A stretch of DNA of 64,000 nt from Pseudomonadota bacterium (GTDB lineage: Bacteria > Pseudomonadota > Gammaproteobacteria > Burkholderiales > Burkholderiaceae_C): assembly GCA_021846965.1 (NCBI GenBank), contig JAJZWA010000010.1, positions 1 to 64,000 on the forward strand. Reading direction: 5' to 3'. A program made the translations under genes and the position numbers. Under the pieces are notes generated by a model, which was not told the DNA's origin, made no database searches, and worked only from the letters and a program-made list of their open reading frames with translations. Positions 29,372 through 38,917 of the stretch are shown piece by piece (position 1 is the first letter of the stretch; every line of letters begins with the position of its first letter).

Positions 29372-30550
29372 TCAGGCCGTGGGCAGGTCGCGGCGCGCCT
29401 GCTCCAGATCGTGGGTCAGGCGCTGCAGCAAGCCGGAAATCTCGGACAGCGCGGCCTGTGCCGCCTGCTCGCCTGCATGGCGCTGCTGCGCCTGCTGGTC
29501 CAGCTGCGACAGGCTGGCGGCCTGGGCCTCGGCGGTGTCGACCGTGGTCTGCAGCGCGCGCCGGGCATCGCTCACCGCGCCCTGCGCATGGGCCAGCAGC
29601 GTGGACAGGCGCTCGACCTGCTGCACGGCGGTCTGCATGTCGCGCCCCAGGCTTCCCGAGTTCTCGCGGATGACCAGGGTCAGGTCCTCGATGCGCCCGG
29701 TGATCGACGCCGTCTTGCGCGCCAGGTTGCGCACCTCGTCGGCCACCACCGCGAAGCCGCGCCCGGCCTCGCCGGCGCGCGCCGCCTCGATGGCGGCATT
29801 CAGCGCCAGCAGATTGGTCTGACTGGCCACTTCCTGGATACCCGCCGTCAGTTGCTCGACCGTGTTCACGGATTCGACGAAGGAGGCGAGCTTGCCCTGC
29901 GTGTTGCCGATGAAGCCGCTGACCTCGCGTGCCTCGGCTTCGACGCTGAGCAGCGCATCGCCACTGCGGCCCACCGCCTGCGCGCCTTCGCCAGCGCGCG
30001 CCTGCAGCTGCGCGCTGGCCTGCAGCGCGCGCTGCGCGGCCTGCACCGCCTGCGCCCCGGCCGTCTCGTCGTCGCGCAGGCGCTGGGCCGCGGCCTCGAA
30101 GGCGCGCAGGCAGGCGTTCGCGCCACCCTCGGCCGTGCCGAGGCGCTCGTGGGCCTCGCGCAGCTTGCCCGAGGCCGCGCCGGCCAGTGCCGCGCGCAGA
30201 TCCTCGAAACGCCTTGCCCAGGCGGCGCCATCGATCAGGCTGAGATTGCGCAGTGCATGATCCTGCCCGTCCTGCAAGAGGCTCAGGACGGCCGCGAGCA
30301 CGCTCTCGCGGTCGGATTTGAGCCGGGCCAGCAGGCCGGCCTGCGCGCCGCCCCCGAAGGCCGGCGCGGCCGCCTCGGCGCCGGCTGCCGGCGCGCCTTG
30401 CGCGGACGCCTCGGACGCCTCGGAGTCGACCAGGGCGCCGAGTTCGCCCGCCTCCGATGCGGCGCCGGGCGGGGTGTCGGTGGTGGGGGGCTCGCCGGCT
30501 TCGGCGACCGGATCCTGCGGGGGCATGTCGCCCGGATTCGATGCGTTCAT
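29372..30550 (-). CDS. Soluble methyl-accepting chemotaxis protein
   Basis: [47 protein letters not shown]; no TM segments. Confidence 0.92.
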   Translation of the reverse strand: MNASNPGDMPPQDPVAEAGEPPTTDTPPGAASEAGELGALVDSEASEASAQGAPAAGAEAAAPAFGGGAQAGLLARLKSDRESVLAAVLSLLQDGQDHALRNLSLIDGAAWARRFEDLRAALAGAASGKLREAHERLGTAEGGANACLRAFEAAAQRLRDDETAGAQAVQAAQRALQASAQLQARAGEGAQAVGRSGDALLSVEAEAREVSGFIGNTQGKLASFVESVNTVEQLTAGIQEVASQTNLLALNAAIEAARAGEAGRGFAVVADEVRNLARKTASITGRIEDLTLVIRENSGSLGRDMQTAVQQVERLSTLLAHAQGAVSDARRALQTTVDTAEAQAASLSQLDQQAQQRHAGEQAAQAALSEISGLLQRLTHDLEQARRDLPTA

Positions 30551-30556
30551 GGGAAA

Positions 30557-31315
30557 TCAGCGAGAGTGCACGGCCGAGCCGACGTCGAGTGCGGCGAACC
30601 AGTCGATGAAGCGCTTCACGTTGGCACCGCTGTAGATGGCGCCGTGCTGCGGGCAGAGAAAGTCGATGTCCAGCCGCGACACGCGCTCGCACCAGTCACG
30701 CTTGGCCTCGTTGCTGGGCATCCAGCGCTTGTGGAAATACTCGGCGTGGCGGATATGCTCGTCGAAGGCCTTGGGAGAGTCGACCTCGCGGCGATCCACG
30801 AAGGCGTCATGGCCCGGAGGCAGCAGCGCCGCGCCCACGTCGCCGCTGAACAGGACCTTGGCCTGCGGGTCGTACAGATGGAAATTGGCCGAGGAATGCA
30901 GGTAGTGCGCAGGGATCGCCTGCAGGCGCGCGGAGCCCAGCGTGAGCTCCCCGCCATCGTCGGGGATGCCCTGGATGGTGGCGTCGAGGGCGCCGTAATG
31001 GCGGATGAATCCGACCCACAGGCGCGAGGTATGCCAGGTGATGCCCTTGTTGCAGGCGTTCCACAGCGGCAGGCTGGAGGCGATGTCGGGGTCCTGGTGG
31101 CTCACGAAGGCCTGCTCGACGCTGGACGGCGGCAGCACGTCCACCAGCGAGGCGAACACCTGCGGGAACACCTCGAATCCGCCTGGGTCGCACAGCAGCG
31201 TGTGCCCGTCCACCTGGCAGGCATAGACGTTCGAGTCGATGACCCGCGTCTCGTCCTGGTCGTAGATGACGTACCAGTGGTGCGACCCCTCGGAGTAGAA
31301 CTTGTGCGCTTTCAC
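30557..31315 (-). CDS. Metallo-beta-lactamase-fold protein, ODP (oxygen-binding diiron)-like
   Basis: FVSHQDPDIASSLPLW (HxDPD), IPAHYLHSSANFHLYDPQAKVLFSGDVG, LCPQHGAIY metal-ligand motifs. Confidence 0.8.
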   Translation of the reverse strand: MKAHKFYSEGSHHWYVIYDQDETRVIDSNVYACQVDGHTLLCDPGGFEVFPQVFASLVDVLPPSSVEQAFVSHQDPDIASSLPLWNACNKGITWHTSRLWVGFIRHYGALDATIQGIPDDGGELTLGSARLQAIPAHYLHSSANFHLYDPQAKVLFSGDVGAALLPPGHDAFVDRREVDSPKAFDEHIRHAEYFHKRWMPSNEAKRDWCERVSRLDIDFLCPQHGAIYSGANVKRFIDWFAALDVGSAVHSR

Positions 31316-31980
31316 GGCAGAACCTTCTCGATGTGTTCGACATACTGGCGCAGCAGATCGCGTACCTGCGCCACCGCGTTGTCCATGTCGGACGATACCT
31401 GCGCCAGCTGCGCGCGTGCGTCGCCCTTGAGCGCGGCCTCGATGCGGCCGTTGACCACCACGTACTCCAGTTCGGAAACCACGTTCTCGAAACGCGCAAG
31501 CGCCTGACGCAGGCGCTTGCCCGCATGCCGGCTCTGCTCGGCGCGCAGTTCGAAGTCCGCACGATGGCGCTGGATGGTCTGCTCCAGCGCCGGCGCATGG
31601 CGGCGCAGTTGCGCCGGCAGACTCAGCAGCTTGTCGACGTGGTTGGTGTCGCGCAGGGTCTGCATGAAACCCAGCATCAGGGGATGGATCGCGTGCTGCA
31701 CGTTGGCGGCCGCATCCTGCAGCTGCTGCGCGCCTTCGCGAAAGGACTGCGCGACCACGCCGTAGCCGGCGAGGTCCTTGCCGTGGCGCTTGACCAGCAC
31801 CTGCGCGTTCAGCGCCTTGCGGTCGATTTCGCGCAGCCTTCGTTGCAACTGGCCCTGGAAGGCGAAGGTGGCGTCGGCCACGCCGAGGAAGCTGTCGCGC
31901 ATGTCCTCCACCGGCAAGTGCTCCACCGGCATGCCGAGCGGGGCCGCGTGCTCGACGGAAGAATCGGGGTTGGTGCTCAT
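31312..31980 (-). CDS. Helical protein with degenerate MCP signalling-tip motif
   Basis: RKALNAQVLVKRHGKDLAGYGVVAQSFREGAQQL aligns gaplessly with [29 protein letters not shown]; stop overlaps ODP-like start. Confidence 0.7.
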   Translation of the reverse strand: MSTNPDSSVEHAAPLGMPVEHLPVEDMRDSFLGVADATFAFQGQLQRRLREIDRKALNAQVLVKRHGKDLAGYGVVAQSFREGAQQLQDAAANVQHAIHPLMLGFMQTLRDTNHVDKLLSLPAQLRRHAPALEQTIQRHRADFELRAEQSRHAGKRLRQALARFENVVSELEYVVVNGRIEAALKGDARAQLAQVSSDMDNAVAQVRDLLRQYVEHIEKVLP

Positions 31981-31992
31981 CGCATGCTCGAT

Positions 31993-33948
31993 TCAGGCCG
32001 CCTGCGGAGCGCGCATGGCACGCGTCAGCGCGGCGATGTCCAGGATCAGCACCACGTCGCCACCGCCGGATATGGTGGCGCCCTGGTACCAGGAGGTCTG
32101 GGAGGAGATGTCCAGCGGCTTGACCACCGAGTCCTCCGTGCCCAGCGCTTCGGACACGACCAGCAGGCCGTGCTCGGTGAGAATGCCCTCGCAGGGGTCG
32201 TGACCCACGCGCAGTTCCACGCCCTGCAACTGCATGCCGAGGTCGATGAAGGGCACGATGCGATCCTGGCCGACCTGCGCCATCAGGCGCCCGGAGATGC
32301 TGTGCACCTGCTCGGGGTCGATCTCCATCAGGTTGTCCACCACCGACACGGGAAGGGCGTAGGTCTCGCGGCGCAGCTTGAAGTACAGCACCGGCAGCAC
32401 CGCCAGGGTCAGGGGCAGTTCGAGGGACAGCTGGGTCCCCTGGTTGGGGCGGGTGGTGATGTCCACCCGACCGCGCAGGCCCTGCACGGCCGAGCGCACC
32501 ACATCCATGCCCACGCCCCGCCCGGAGAGTTCGCTGACCTGTTCCTTGGTGGAGAAACCGGGCAGGAAGATCAGATCCAGCATCTCGCGCTCGGACAGCC
32601 GCGCCGCGTCCGACTCGGTGATCAAGCCCTTGGACAGCGCCGACTGCACGATACGGTGGCCGTCCATGCCGCGCCCGTCGTCGCTGACGTGGATCTGCAC
32701 CTTGTCGCCCAGGTGCACCGCCTGCACACGCAGCACGCCTTCCTCGGGCTTGCCGGTCTGCACGCGCTGCTCGGGGGGTTCCAGCCCGTGGTCCAGGGCA
32801 TTGCGCACCAGGTGGATCAGCGGGCCCGAGAGCGCGTCGATCACCGTCTTGTCGATCTCCACGTCCTCGCCGCTGAGCTCCAGGCGCACCTTCTTGCCCA
32901 GGCTGCGGCTGGCGTCGCGCACCACGCGGGGCAGGCTCTGGAACAGGCGCTTGCAGGGCTGCATGCGCAGGCGCATCACGGTGTTCTGCAGGTCGTTGAC
33001 CGCCAGGTCGGTCTCGCGCGCCAGACGGGCCAGGGTCTCGTCGGAGGCTCCCAGGCGCGAGACCGCGGCGGACAGCCGGTTGCGCAGCAGGACGAGCTCG
33101 CCGACCTGATTCATGGCCTGGTCCAGGCGAGCCGAATCCACGCGGATGGTCGTGTCGGCCGCGTCCGGCACCGCGCCGCCGGCGGGTGCGGCCTGCGCGC
33201 CGCGAGCGGGAGGCGCCGCGGCGCCGGCGCCACCGCTGTTCGCGGGGAGCTGCGCCGAGCTGGCCTCGTCGGCCAGCGGATCGCGCAGCGCGGAAGCGCC
33301 GGCCGCGACGGCCACGACGCTGCCGGGAGCCACGCCCTTGCCGTACACGCTGTCGAGCATGCGCTCGAATTCCGCTTCCAGGTCTTCCGCGCCGCCGCCC
33401 GCTTCGGCTGCCGGCGCGGTTTCGGTTGTCTTCTTCTGCACGTACACCCCCGGTTCGCCGCTGGCCTGCGCGCGGGTCTCCGCCCAGGTGCCGTCGACCG
33501 GCTCCGCGGGGTCGAGCGCTTCCACGGCCTCCAGCGACTCATCGTGCCGCCGGCTCTGCGCCGCCGGCTGCTGGCCGCTGGCGTAGGCCTGCACCAGCGC
33601 GCCCAGTTCGACCGGGCCCGGCGCGGGATTCTCGCCCTGGGCCATTTCTCCGAGCATGCGCTCGATCACGTCGGTGGAGCGCAGGATCGCATCGATCATG
33701 CCGCCTTCGGCCTGCAACTTGCCCGCGCGCAGCTTGTCCAGCAGGTCTTCCAGGTGATGGCACCAGTCGACCATATTGGCGGCCTCGAGGAAGCCGGCCC
33801 CGCCCTTGAGGGTGTGGAAGGCGCGGAAGATCGCCCCCAGCACCGCTGCGTCGCCGGGCGCGGCCTCCAGGCGCAGCAATTGCGCCTGCGCATCGGCCAG
33901 CAGCTCGCGCGATTCGGCGAGGAATTCCTGCAGGATGTCGTTGTCCAT
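31993..33948 (-). CDS. cheA: Chemotaxis histidine kinase CheA
   Basis: FHTLKGGAGFLEAANMVDWCHHLEDLL P1; LIHLVRNALDHGLE, DDGRGMDG, GRGVGMDVVRSAVQGLRG P4; CheW-like P5. Confidence 0.97.
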   Translation of the reverse strand: MDNDILQEFLAESRELLADAQAQLLRLEAAPGDAAVLGAIFRAFHTLKGGAGFLEAANMVDWCHHLEDLLDKLRAGKLQAEGGMIDAILRSTDVIERMLGEMAQGENPAPGPVELGALVQAYASGQQPAAQSRRHDESLEAVEALDPAEPVDGTWAETRAQASGEPGVYVQKKTTETAPAAEAGGGAEDLEAEFERMLDSVYGKGVAPGSVVAVAAGASALRDPLADEASSAQLPANSGGAGAAAPPARGAQAAPAGGAVPDAADTTIRVDSARLDQAMNQVGELVLLRNRLSAAVSRLGASDETLARLARETDLAVNDLQNTVMRLRMQPCKRLFQSLPRVVRDASRSLGKKVRLELSGEDVEIDKTVIDALSGPLIHLVRNALDHGLEPPEQRVQTGKPEEGVLRVQAVHLGDKVQIHVSDDGRGMDGHRIVQSALSKGLITESDAARLSEREMLDLIFLPGFSTKEQVSELSGRGVGMDVVRSAVQGLRGRVDITTRPNQGTQLSLELPLTLAVLPVLYFKLRRETYALPVSVVDNLMEIDPEQVHSISGRLMAQVGQDRIVPFIDLGMQLQGVELRVGHDPCEGILTEHGLLVVSEALGTEDSVVKPLDISSQTSWYQGATISGGGDVVLILDIAALTRAMRAPQAA

Positions 33949-34029
33949 CGCGCTATGGCTCGATTGTTCGTTCAGTCGGGTGGCTGGCTGGTGCGCGCAT
34001 CGTCCACATGGCTCGTTCGCCGTCGGTTC

Positions 34030-34542
34030 TCAGATACCCAGCTGCGCCAGCAGCTCGTCGACGTTGTCCTGGTCCAGGCGCCCGGCGCCGAAGGTGTCGC
34101 CCTGGGGGTCGGCCTCGGCCGGAGCCGGCACGGTCTCGAAGCCGGCCATGCGCAGTTGCGCCAGGGCCTCCTGGATGCGCGATTCCACGGCCTGCAGCAG
34201 CGCGATGGTCTTCTTCAGGCGCTGGCCGGCCAGGTCCTGGCCCTGCTGCGTGGTCAGGATGGTCTGCAGGTGGCCGTCCAGGCGCTGCAGGCGCTGGTCG
34301 ATGAAGCCGCCGTTGGTGGCGCGGATGGCCTGCAGCTCGGCCTGCGCGGCCTCCACCGCTTCCAGGGTCAGCATGGCCTGCTGCTCGCTCAGTCGCAGCA
34401 CCTCCTGCAGCGGGTGGCTGGCCCCGGGCAGGTCGCTGGAGGCGTGCAGGATGCGTTGCACGCCCTGGGTGAGCAGCGCATCGGCCTCGCGCAGGTTGTG
34501 CAGGGCCTGGCCCGAGGCCTGGGGGTCCAGGGGCGTGCTCAT
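34030..34542 (-). CDS. cheZ: Short protein phosphatase CheZ
   Basis: [24 protein letters not shown] and C-terminal [14 protein letters not shown] CheY-binding tail; stop/start overlap with cheY. Confidence 0.9.
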   Translation of the reverse strand: MSTPLDPQASGQALHNLREADALLTQGVQRILHASSDLPGASHPLQEVLRLSEQQAMLTLEAVEAAQAELQAIRATNGGFIDQRLQRLDGHLQTILTTQQGQDLAGQRLKKTIALLQAVESRIQEALAQLRMAGFETVPAPAEADPQGDTFGAGRLDQDNVDELLAQLGI

Positions 34543-34952
34543 GCCGAAGTCCCTCCATGCGAGCCGGCGTTGTGCAGGCGCTGCAGGATGCCGTCGATCT
34601 TGGCCTTGAGCGCGTCGGCGGGGAAGGGCTTGACGATGTAGCCGTTGACCCCCGCCTGCGCGGCCGCCAGGATGTTCTCCTTCTTGGCCTCGGCGGTCAC
34701 CATCAGCACCGGCAGGCCGCGGATGGCGGGATCCGAGCTGGCGCGGATCTCGCGCAGCAGGTCGATGCCCTGCATGTTGGGCATGTTCCAGTCGGTCACG
34801 ACGAACTCGATGCCGCCGGCCTGGATGCGCCGCAGGGCCTGCACCCCGTCCTCGGCCTCGTCGATCGTGCCCGTCACGTGCCCGGTCTGCAGCAGCAGGC
34901 CGCGCACGATGCGTCGCATGGTCGGGAAATCGTCAACAACCAGGAATTTCAA
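34539..34952 (-). CDS. cheY: Response regulator CheY (TTG start)
   Basis: [24 protein letters not shown]...[21 protein letters not shown]...[33 protein letters not shown] 6 nt before TTG. Confidence 0.95.
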   Translation of the reverse strand: MKFLVVDDFPTMRRIVRGLLLQTGHVTGTIDEAEDGVQALRRIQAGGIEFVVTDWNMPNMQGIDLLREIRASSDPAIRGLPVLMVTAEAKKENILAAAQAGVNGYIVKPFPADALKAKIDGILQRLHNAGSHGGTSA

Positions 34953-34996
34953 GGAATGCTCCGGCAGGCAGAAACGGTTCGGGGCCCGCGTTTGGA

Positions 34997-35023
34997 TTGA
35001 CGGCACGGACGGCGCCAACTTGA
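34997..35023 (-). promoter_or_regulatory. Candidate FliA (sigma28) promoter for cheY operon
   Basis: Minus strand TCAAGTT...N15 spacing...GCCGTCAA, ~45 nt upstream of cheY start. Confidence 0.65.
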
Positions 35024-35292
35024 ATCCCTTGCGGGGCGGGGAGAGCGCGGCTTGTGCCGCGAGCCCGACCTGCAATTGTGCCCCGCCGCCATGACGGGGT
35101 ACCACGCGGGCATCCCCGATGTCGCAAGAATGCCGCAAGCCTGCGGCGCCCCGGATCGCAGTCGCGCAGGCTTCGCGCCCTGGGCTCGGCGCTGCCAGTA
35201 CCATCGCGGATGGACAAGCCCCATCCTGAACTCGATCGGGGCCGCGCGCCCCCGGCTCGCGACCCCGATCCGCTTACTCGCATGCATTCCCC

Positions 35293-36153
35293 ATGTTCCT
35301 CCTGATCGGATATGTGCTGTCGCTGGCGGCGATCTTCGGCGGCTACGTCGCCGAGGGCGGGCACGTCGGCGCCCTGTTCCAGCCCTTCGAGCTGCTGATG
35401 ATCGGCGGGGGCGCCTTCGGCGCCTTCTTCGCCTCCACCTTCCCCAAGTCGTTCAAGGCCACGCTCAAGGCCCTGCCGACGGCGATGAAGGGCTCGACCT
35501 ACTCGAAGGCCGCCTACATGGAGTTGCTGTCGCTGCTCAACGAGTTGTTCACGCGCATGCGCCAGAACGGCCTGATGGCCATCGAGGGCGACGTGGAGGA
35601 GCCTCACAACAGCGAGATCTTCAAGAAGTACCCCCACATCGCGGCCGACCACCATGTGCTGGAGTTCATCACCGATTACCTGCGCCTGATGATCGGCGGC
35701 AACCTCGGGGTGATGGAGATGGAAAACCTGATGGATGTCAATATCGAGACCCATCACCGCGAAGCCGAGATTCCCGTGCATGCGATGACCCGCACCGCCG
35801 ACAGCATGCCGGCCTTCGGCATCGTCGCCGCGGTGATGGGCGTGGTCCACACCATGGCCTCGGTGACCCAGCCGCCCGCGGTGCTGGGCGAGCTGGTGGG
35901 CGCGGCGCTGGTGGGGACCTTCCTCGGTATCCTGATCGGCTACGCCATCCTGGCGCCGGTGGCGGCGCGCATGGAGGACCGCGCGCACGAGGCGACCAAG
36001 ATGCTCGAGTGCATCAAGGTCGCGCTGCTGGCGACCATGAACGCCTACCCCCCGCAGGTGGCGGTGGAGTTCGCGCGCAAGGTGCTGTTCACCAACGAGC
36101 GCCCCAGCTTCACCGAGCTGGAAAGCCACCTGCGCGACGCGAAGGGGAAGTAA
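35293..36153 (+). CDS. motA: Flagellar motor stator protein MotA
   Basis: MFLLIGYVLSLAAIFGGYVAEGGHVGALFQPFELLMIGGGAFGAFFAS; PAFGIVAAVMGVVHTMASV. Confidence 0.97.
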   Translation: MFLLIGYVLSLAAIFGGYVAEGGHVGALFQPFELLMIGGGAFGAFFASTFPKSFKATLKALPTAMKGSTYSKAAYMELLSLLNELFTRMRQNGLMAIEGDVEEPHNSEIFKKYPHIAADHHVLEFITDYLRLMIGGNLGVMEMENLMDVNIETHHREAEIPVHAMTRTADSMPAFGIVAAVMGVVHTMASVTQPPAVLGELVGAALVGTFLGILIGYAILAPVAARMEDRAHEATKMLECIKVALLATMNAYPPQVAVEFARKVLFTNERPSFTELESHLRDAKGK

Positions 36154-36156
36154 GCC

Positions 36157-37290
36157 ATGGTCGACGGCAAGGCGCAGCCGATCGTCATCAAGAAGGTCAA
36201 GAAGGTCGTCGCGGGCGGCCACGGGGCGGCGTGGAAAATCGCCTACGCGGACTTCGTGACCGCGATGATGGCCTTTTTCCTGCTCATGTGGCTGCTCGGC
36301 TCGTCCACGAAGGCGCAACTGGAGGGCATTGCCAAATATTTCCAGCAGCCGCTCAAGGTGGCGCTGCAGGGCGGGCCGGGCGCGGGCGCGGCGACCTCGG
36401 TGCTCAACGGCGGCGGCACCGACCTCACGCGCACCGTGGGGCAGGTGCGCAACGGTGCCACGCCGGGCCAGACGGTCAAGCCGAACGCCACCACCGTGGT
36501 CGTGCGCCAGGAGCAGATCGACAGGGCCAACCTGGAGGCCCTGAAGAAGGCCCTGGACGAGCAGATCCGGGTGAACCCCCAGCTCAGCGCCTTCCGCAAC
36601 CAGCTGCTGATCGACATCACCCGCGACGGACTGCGCATCCAGGTGGTCGACAGCGACAAGCGTCCCATGTTCGGCCTGGGCGGCGCGCAGCTGCAAAGCT
36701 ACGCCCAGGCCATCTTCCACGACATCGCGCCCACCCTCAACAGCCTGCCCAACTCGATCAGCATCACCGGCCACACCGATGCGCTGAACTACCAGAACCA
36801 GGGCAAGGGCTACAGCAACTACAATCTGTCCGCCGATCGCGCCAACGCGGTGCGGCAGGTGCTGGTGCAGTCCGGGCTGGACGAGGCCAAGGTGCTGCGT
36901 GTGGTCGGCATGGGCTCCGCGGCTCCTTTCGACCCCGCGAACCCGAATTCCCCGCTCAACCGGCGTGTGAGCATCCTGGTGCTGACCAAGGCGGCCAGCG
37001 CGCGCATCCTCCGGGAGCAGGGCGCCGAGCAGACGGCCTCGAGCTCCGGCCAGGCGAATGCCCAGTTGGGCGCCGCCAGCCAGCCGGGGGCGGCGTCTGC
37101 GGCGGCTTCGGGCGGGCAGGGGCCGGTCGGAGCCGCCTCGAAGCCGGCAGCTGGCGCGGGCCCGGCAGCTCCGGGGGCTCCCGGGCCGAAGGGGGCGGCG
37201 CCCGCGGCCTTGTCGGGGCCGCCGCCGTTGCATGTGGGTCCGGCCTTGCTTCCGCAAGGGGCTTTGCCGAAAATTTCCTCCAAACCGTGA
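36157..37290 (+). CDS. motB: Flagellar motor stator protein MotB
   Basis: WKIAYADFVTAMMAFFLLMWLLGS; OmpA-like SITGHTDALNYQ...NYNLSADRANAVRQVL. Confidence 0.97.
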   Translation: MVDGKAQPIVIKKVKKVVAGGHGAAWKIAYADFVTAMMAFFLLMWLLGSSTKAQLEGIAKYFQQPLKVALQGGPGAGAATSVLNGGGTDLTRTVGQVRNGATPGQTVKPNATTVVVRQEQIDRANLEALKKALDEQIRVNPQLSAFRNQLLIDITRDGLRIQVVDSDKRPMFGLGGAQLQSYAQAIFHDIAPTLNSLPNSISITGHTDALNYQNQGKGYSNYNLSADRANAVRQVLVQSGLDEAKVLRVVGMGSAAPFDPANPNSPLNRRVSILVLTKAASARILREQGAEQTASSSGQANAQLGAASQPGAASAAASGGQGPVGAASKPAAGAGPAAPGAPGPKGAAPAALSGPPPLHVGPALLPQGALPKISSKP

Positions 37291-37299
37291 ATTTGTTCC

Positions 37300-37326
37300 T
37301 CAAGTTCTCGCACTGCGTGCCGTAAC
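37300..37326 (+). promoter_or_regulatory. Candidate FliA (sigma28) promoter for flgM
   Basis: TCAAGTTCTCGCACTGCGTGCCGTAAC: TCAA-N15-GCCGTAAC, 29 nt before flgM ATG. Confidence 0.65.
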
Positions 37327-37355
37327 ACCTTCCAGCAGGAGAGAATCTGGCGATC

Positions 37356-37706
37356 ATGAACCCGATCCAGCACACCTACACCCCGACGACGGGCGACAGC
37401 GCGCAGCGCGTCGAACTGCCGGCCCAGCAGGTGCAGGCCGGCCGCAGCCCCTCGTCTTCGCAGGGACCGGCCGCTTCGGGCGCCGGCGCGGGGGACACGG
37501 TGTCGATTTCCCAATCCGCGCGCCAGTTGCTGCAAACGGGAGCCCCCCAGGGGGCCTCGGCCTCCGCGCAGCGCCTGAGTTCGCTGCGCCAGGCCATCGC
37601 CTCGGGCAGCTACACGGTGGACGCGCGCCAGATCGCCCAGGGCCTGCTGCGCGACAGCCGCGCCCTGGCCCAGGCCGGCGTCGGTTCCTCCGGCGGCGGC
37701 GCCTGA
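37356..37706 (+). CDS. flgM: Anti-sigma28 factor FlgM
   Basis: DTVSISQSARQLLQ...RLSSLRQAIASGSYTVDARQIAQGLLRDSRAL. Confidence 0.93.
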   Translation: MNPIQHTYTPTTGDSAQRVELPAQQVQAGRSPSSSQGPAASGAGAGDTVSISQSARQLLQTGAPQGASASAQRLSSLRQAIASGSYTVDARQIAQGLLRDSRALAQAGVGSSGGGA

Positions 37707-37717
37707 ATCCCTACGCG

Positions 37718-38137
37718 ATGAACTCCGCGCAGCCGGATCGCGCGGTTCCCGAGGGGGCCGGCGCGCAACTTCCCGTGCTGCTGGAGCAGCTCGGCGAACT
37801 CCTGCAAGCCGAACTCGACACGCTGGTGCAGTCCCACGATCCCTCGCGTATCGAGCAGATGGCCGCGCGCAAGAGCGAGTTGTGCGCGCGCATCGAAAGC
37901 CTGCAGCGCGAGCTTCCCGAGCCGGATCCGGCGCGGGCGCAGCGCCTGCGCGAACTGGCGCTGGCGGTCGCGCAGGCCAACCAGCGCAATGGCGCCGTGG
38001 TGGCCGCGCTGATCCGCAACACGCGAGGCGCGCTGGACATCCTGCGTTCGATTCCGCCCGGCGAATCCGCGGCGGTGTACGGCCCCCGGGGGCAGACCCT
38101 CGGTGCCGGCAAGGCCAAGCCCCTGGGCAGCGCCTGA
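37718..38137 (+). CDS. flgN: Flagellar export chaperone FlgN
   Basis: LPVLLEQLGELLQAELDTLVQSHDPSRIEQMAARKSELCARIESL...AVYGPRGQT; follows flgM. Confidence 0.85.
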   Translation: MNSAQPDRAVPEGAGAQLPVLLEQLGELLQAELDTLVQSHDPSRIEQMAARKSELCARIESLQRELPEPDPARAQRLRELALAVAQANQRNGAVVAALIRNTRGALDILRSIPPGESAAVYGPRGQTLGAGKAKPLGSA

Positions 38138-38167
38138 GGCGCCCGGCGGCCAGGCGAACCATCGCAC

Positions 38168-38413
38168 ATGCTCATCCTCAGCCGTCGCAGCGGGGAGGCC
38201 ATCCGGATCGGCACGGACATCCGCATCGTGGTCGTGCAACTCGGGGGGGGCAAGGTCCGCCTGGGCATCGATGGCCCGCGCGAATTGCGCATCCTGCGCG
38301 AGGAACTCTACGAGATGGTGGCCGGCCTGAACCAGGAGGCCCAGGCGGCCGACCCGGGTGCCTTGGAGCGGTGGCTGGAGCAGCCGCCGGCGGCTCCGAA
38401 GGAGTCCACCTGA
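38168..38413 (+). CDS. csrA: Carbon storage/translational regulator CsrA
   Basis: MLILSRRSGEAIRIGTDIRIVVVQLGGGKVRLGIDGPRELRILREELYE. Confidence 0.97.
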   Translation: MLILSRRSGEAIRIGTDIRIVVVQLGGGKVRLGIDGPRELRILREELYEMVAGLNQEAQAADPGALERWLEQPPAAPKEST

Positions 38414-38880
38414 TGGCCGTGCACGCGACCCGGCTGGGCCTGGTCGAGGTCGCCGACTCGCAACGCTGGACCTGCTCCCTTCCCCTGGCAGGCTTCGAGG
38501 ATCTGCGCGAATTCGTGCTCATGCACGTTCCGGCGCAGGGGCCTTTCCTGTGGCTGCAATCCCTGGAACTGCCCGAGCTGGCCTTCGTGCTGTGCGACGC
38601 GGCGTGTTTCGGCTTGCGCTATGCGGCGGGCGCGGAATACGAGCCGGAACTGTTCCTGGCGCCGCCCTGCGTGCTGGTGATGTTGCCGCAGCAGCCTGGC
38701 GAGCCTCTGCGCGTGCACCGGCAGGCGCCGGTGCTGTTCGACGTGCATGCCGGCACCCTGCGTCAACAGGTGTTCGAGCCCGAGCATGTGCAGGGCGAGG
38801 GAGCCTGGGTGGGCCCGGCCGCCTGCGCGCCGGTGAACGCTGCCTGGGCCGAGCGCATCATCTCGGTGCAGCCGCGTTGA
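38413..38880 (+). CDS. fliW: Flagellar assembly factor FliW
   Basis: LGLVEVADSQRWTCSLPLAGFEDLREFVLMHVPAQGPFLWLQSLELPELAFVL; ATG overlaps csrA stop. Confidence 0.9.
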   Translation: MAVHATRLGLVEVADSQRWTCSLPLAGFEDLREFVLMHVPAQGPFLWLQSLELPELAFVLCDAACFGLRYAAGAEYEPELFLAPPCVLVMLPQQPGEPLRVHRQAPVLFDVHAGTLRQQVFEPEHVQGEGAWVGPAACAPVNAAWAERIISVQPR

Positions 38881-38917
38881 TCGGGCGGGACGGGCGCGCG
38901 CGACGGCGCGCCCGGCC

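Noticed and set aside
35024-35292. Sigma28 or sigma54 promoter for motA
   Set aside because: Scanned by eye and found no element with correct boxes and spacing on the plus strand
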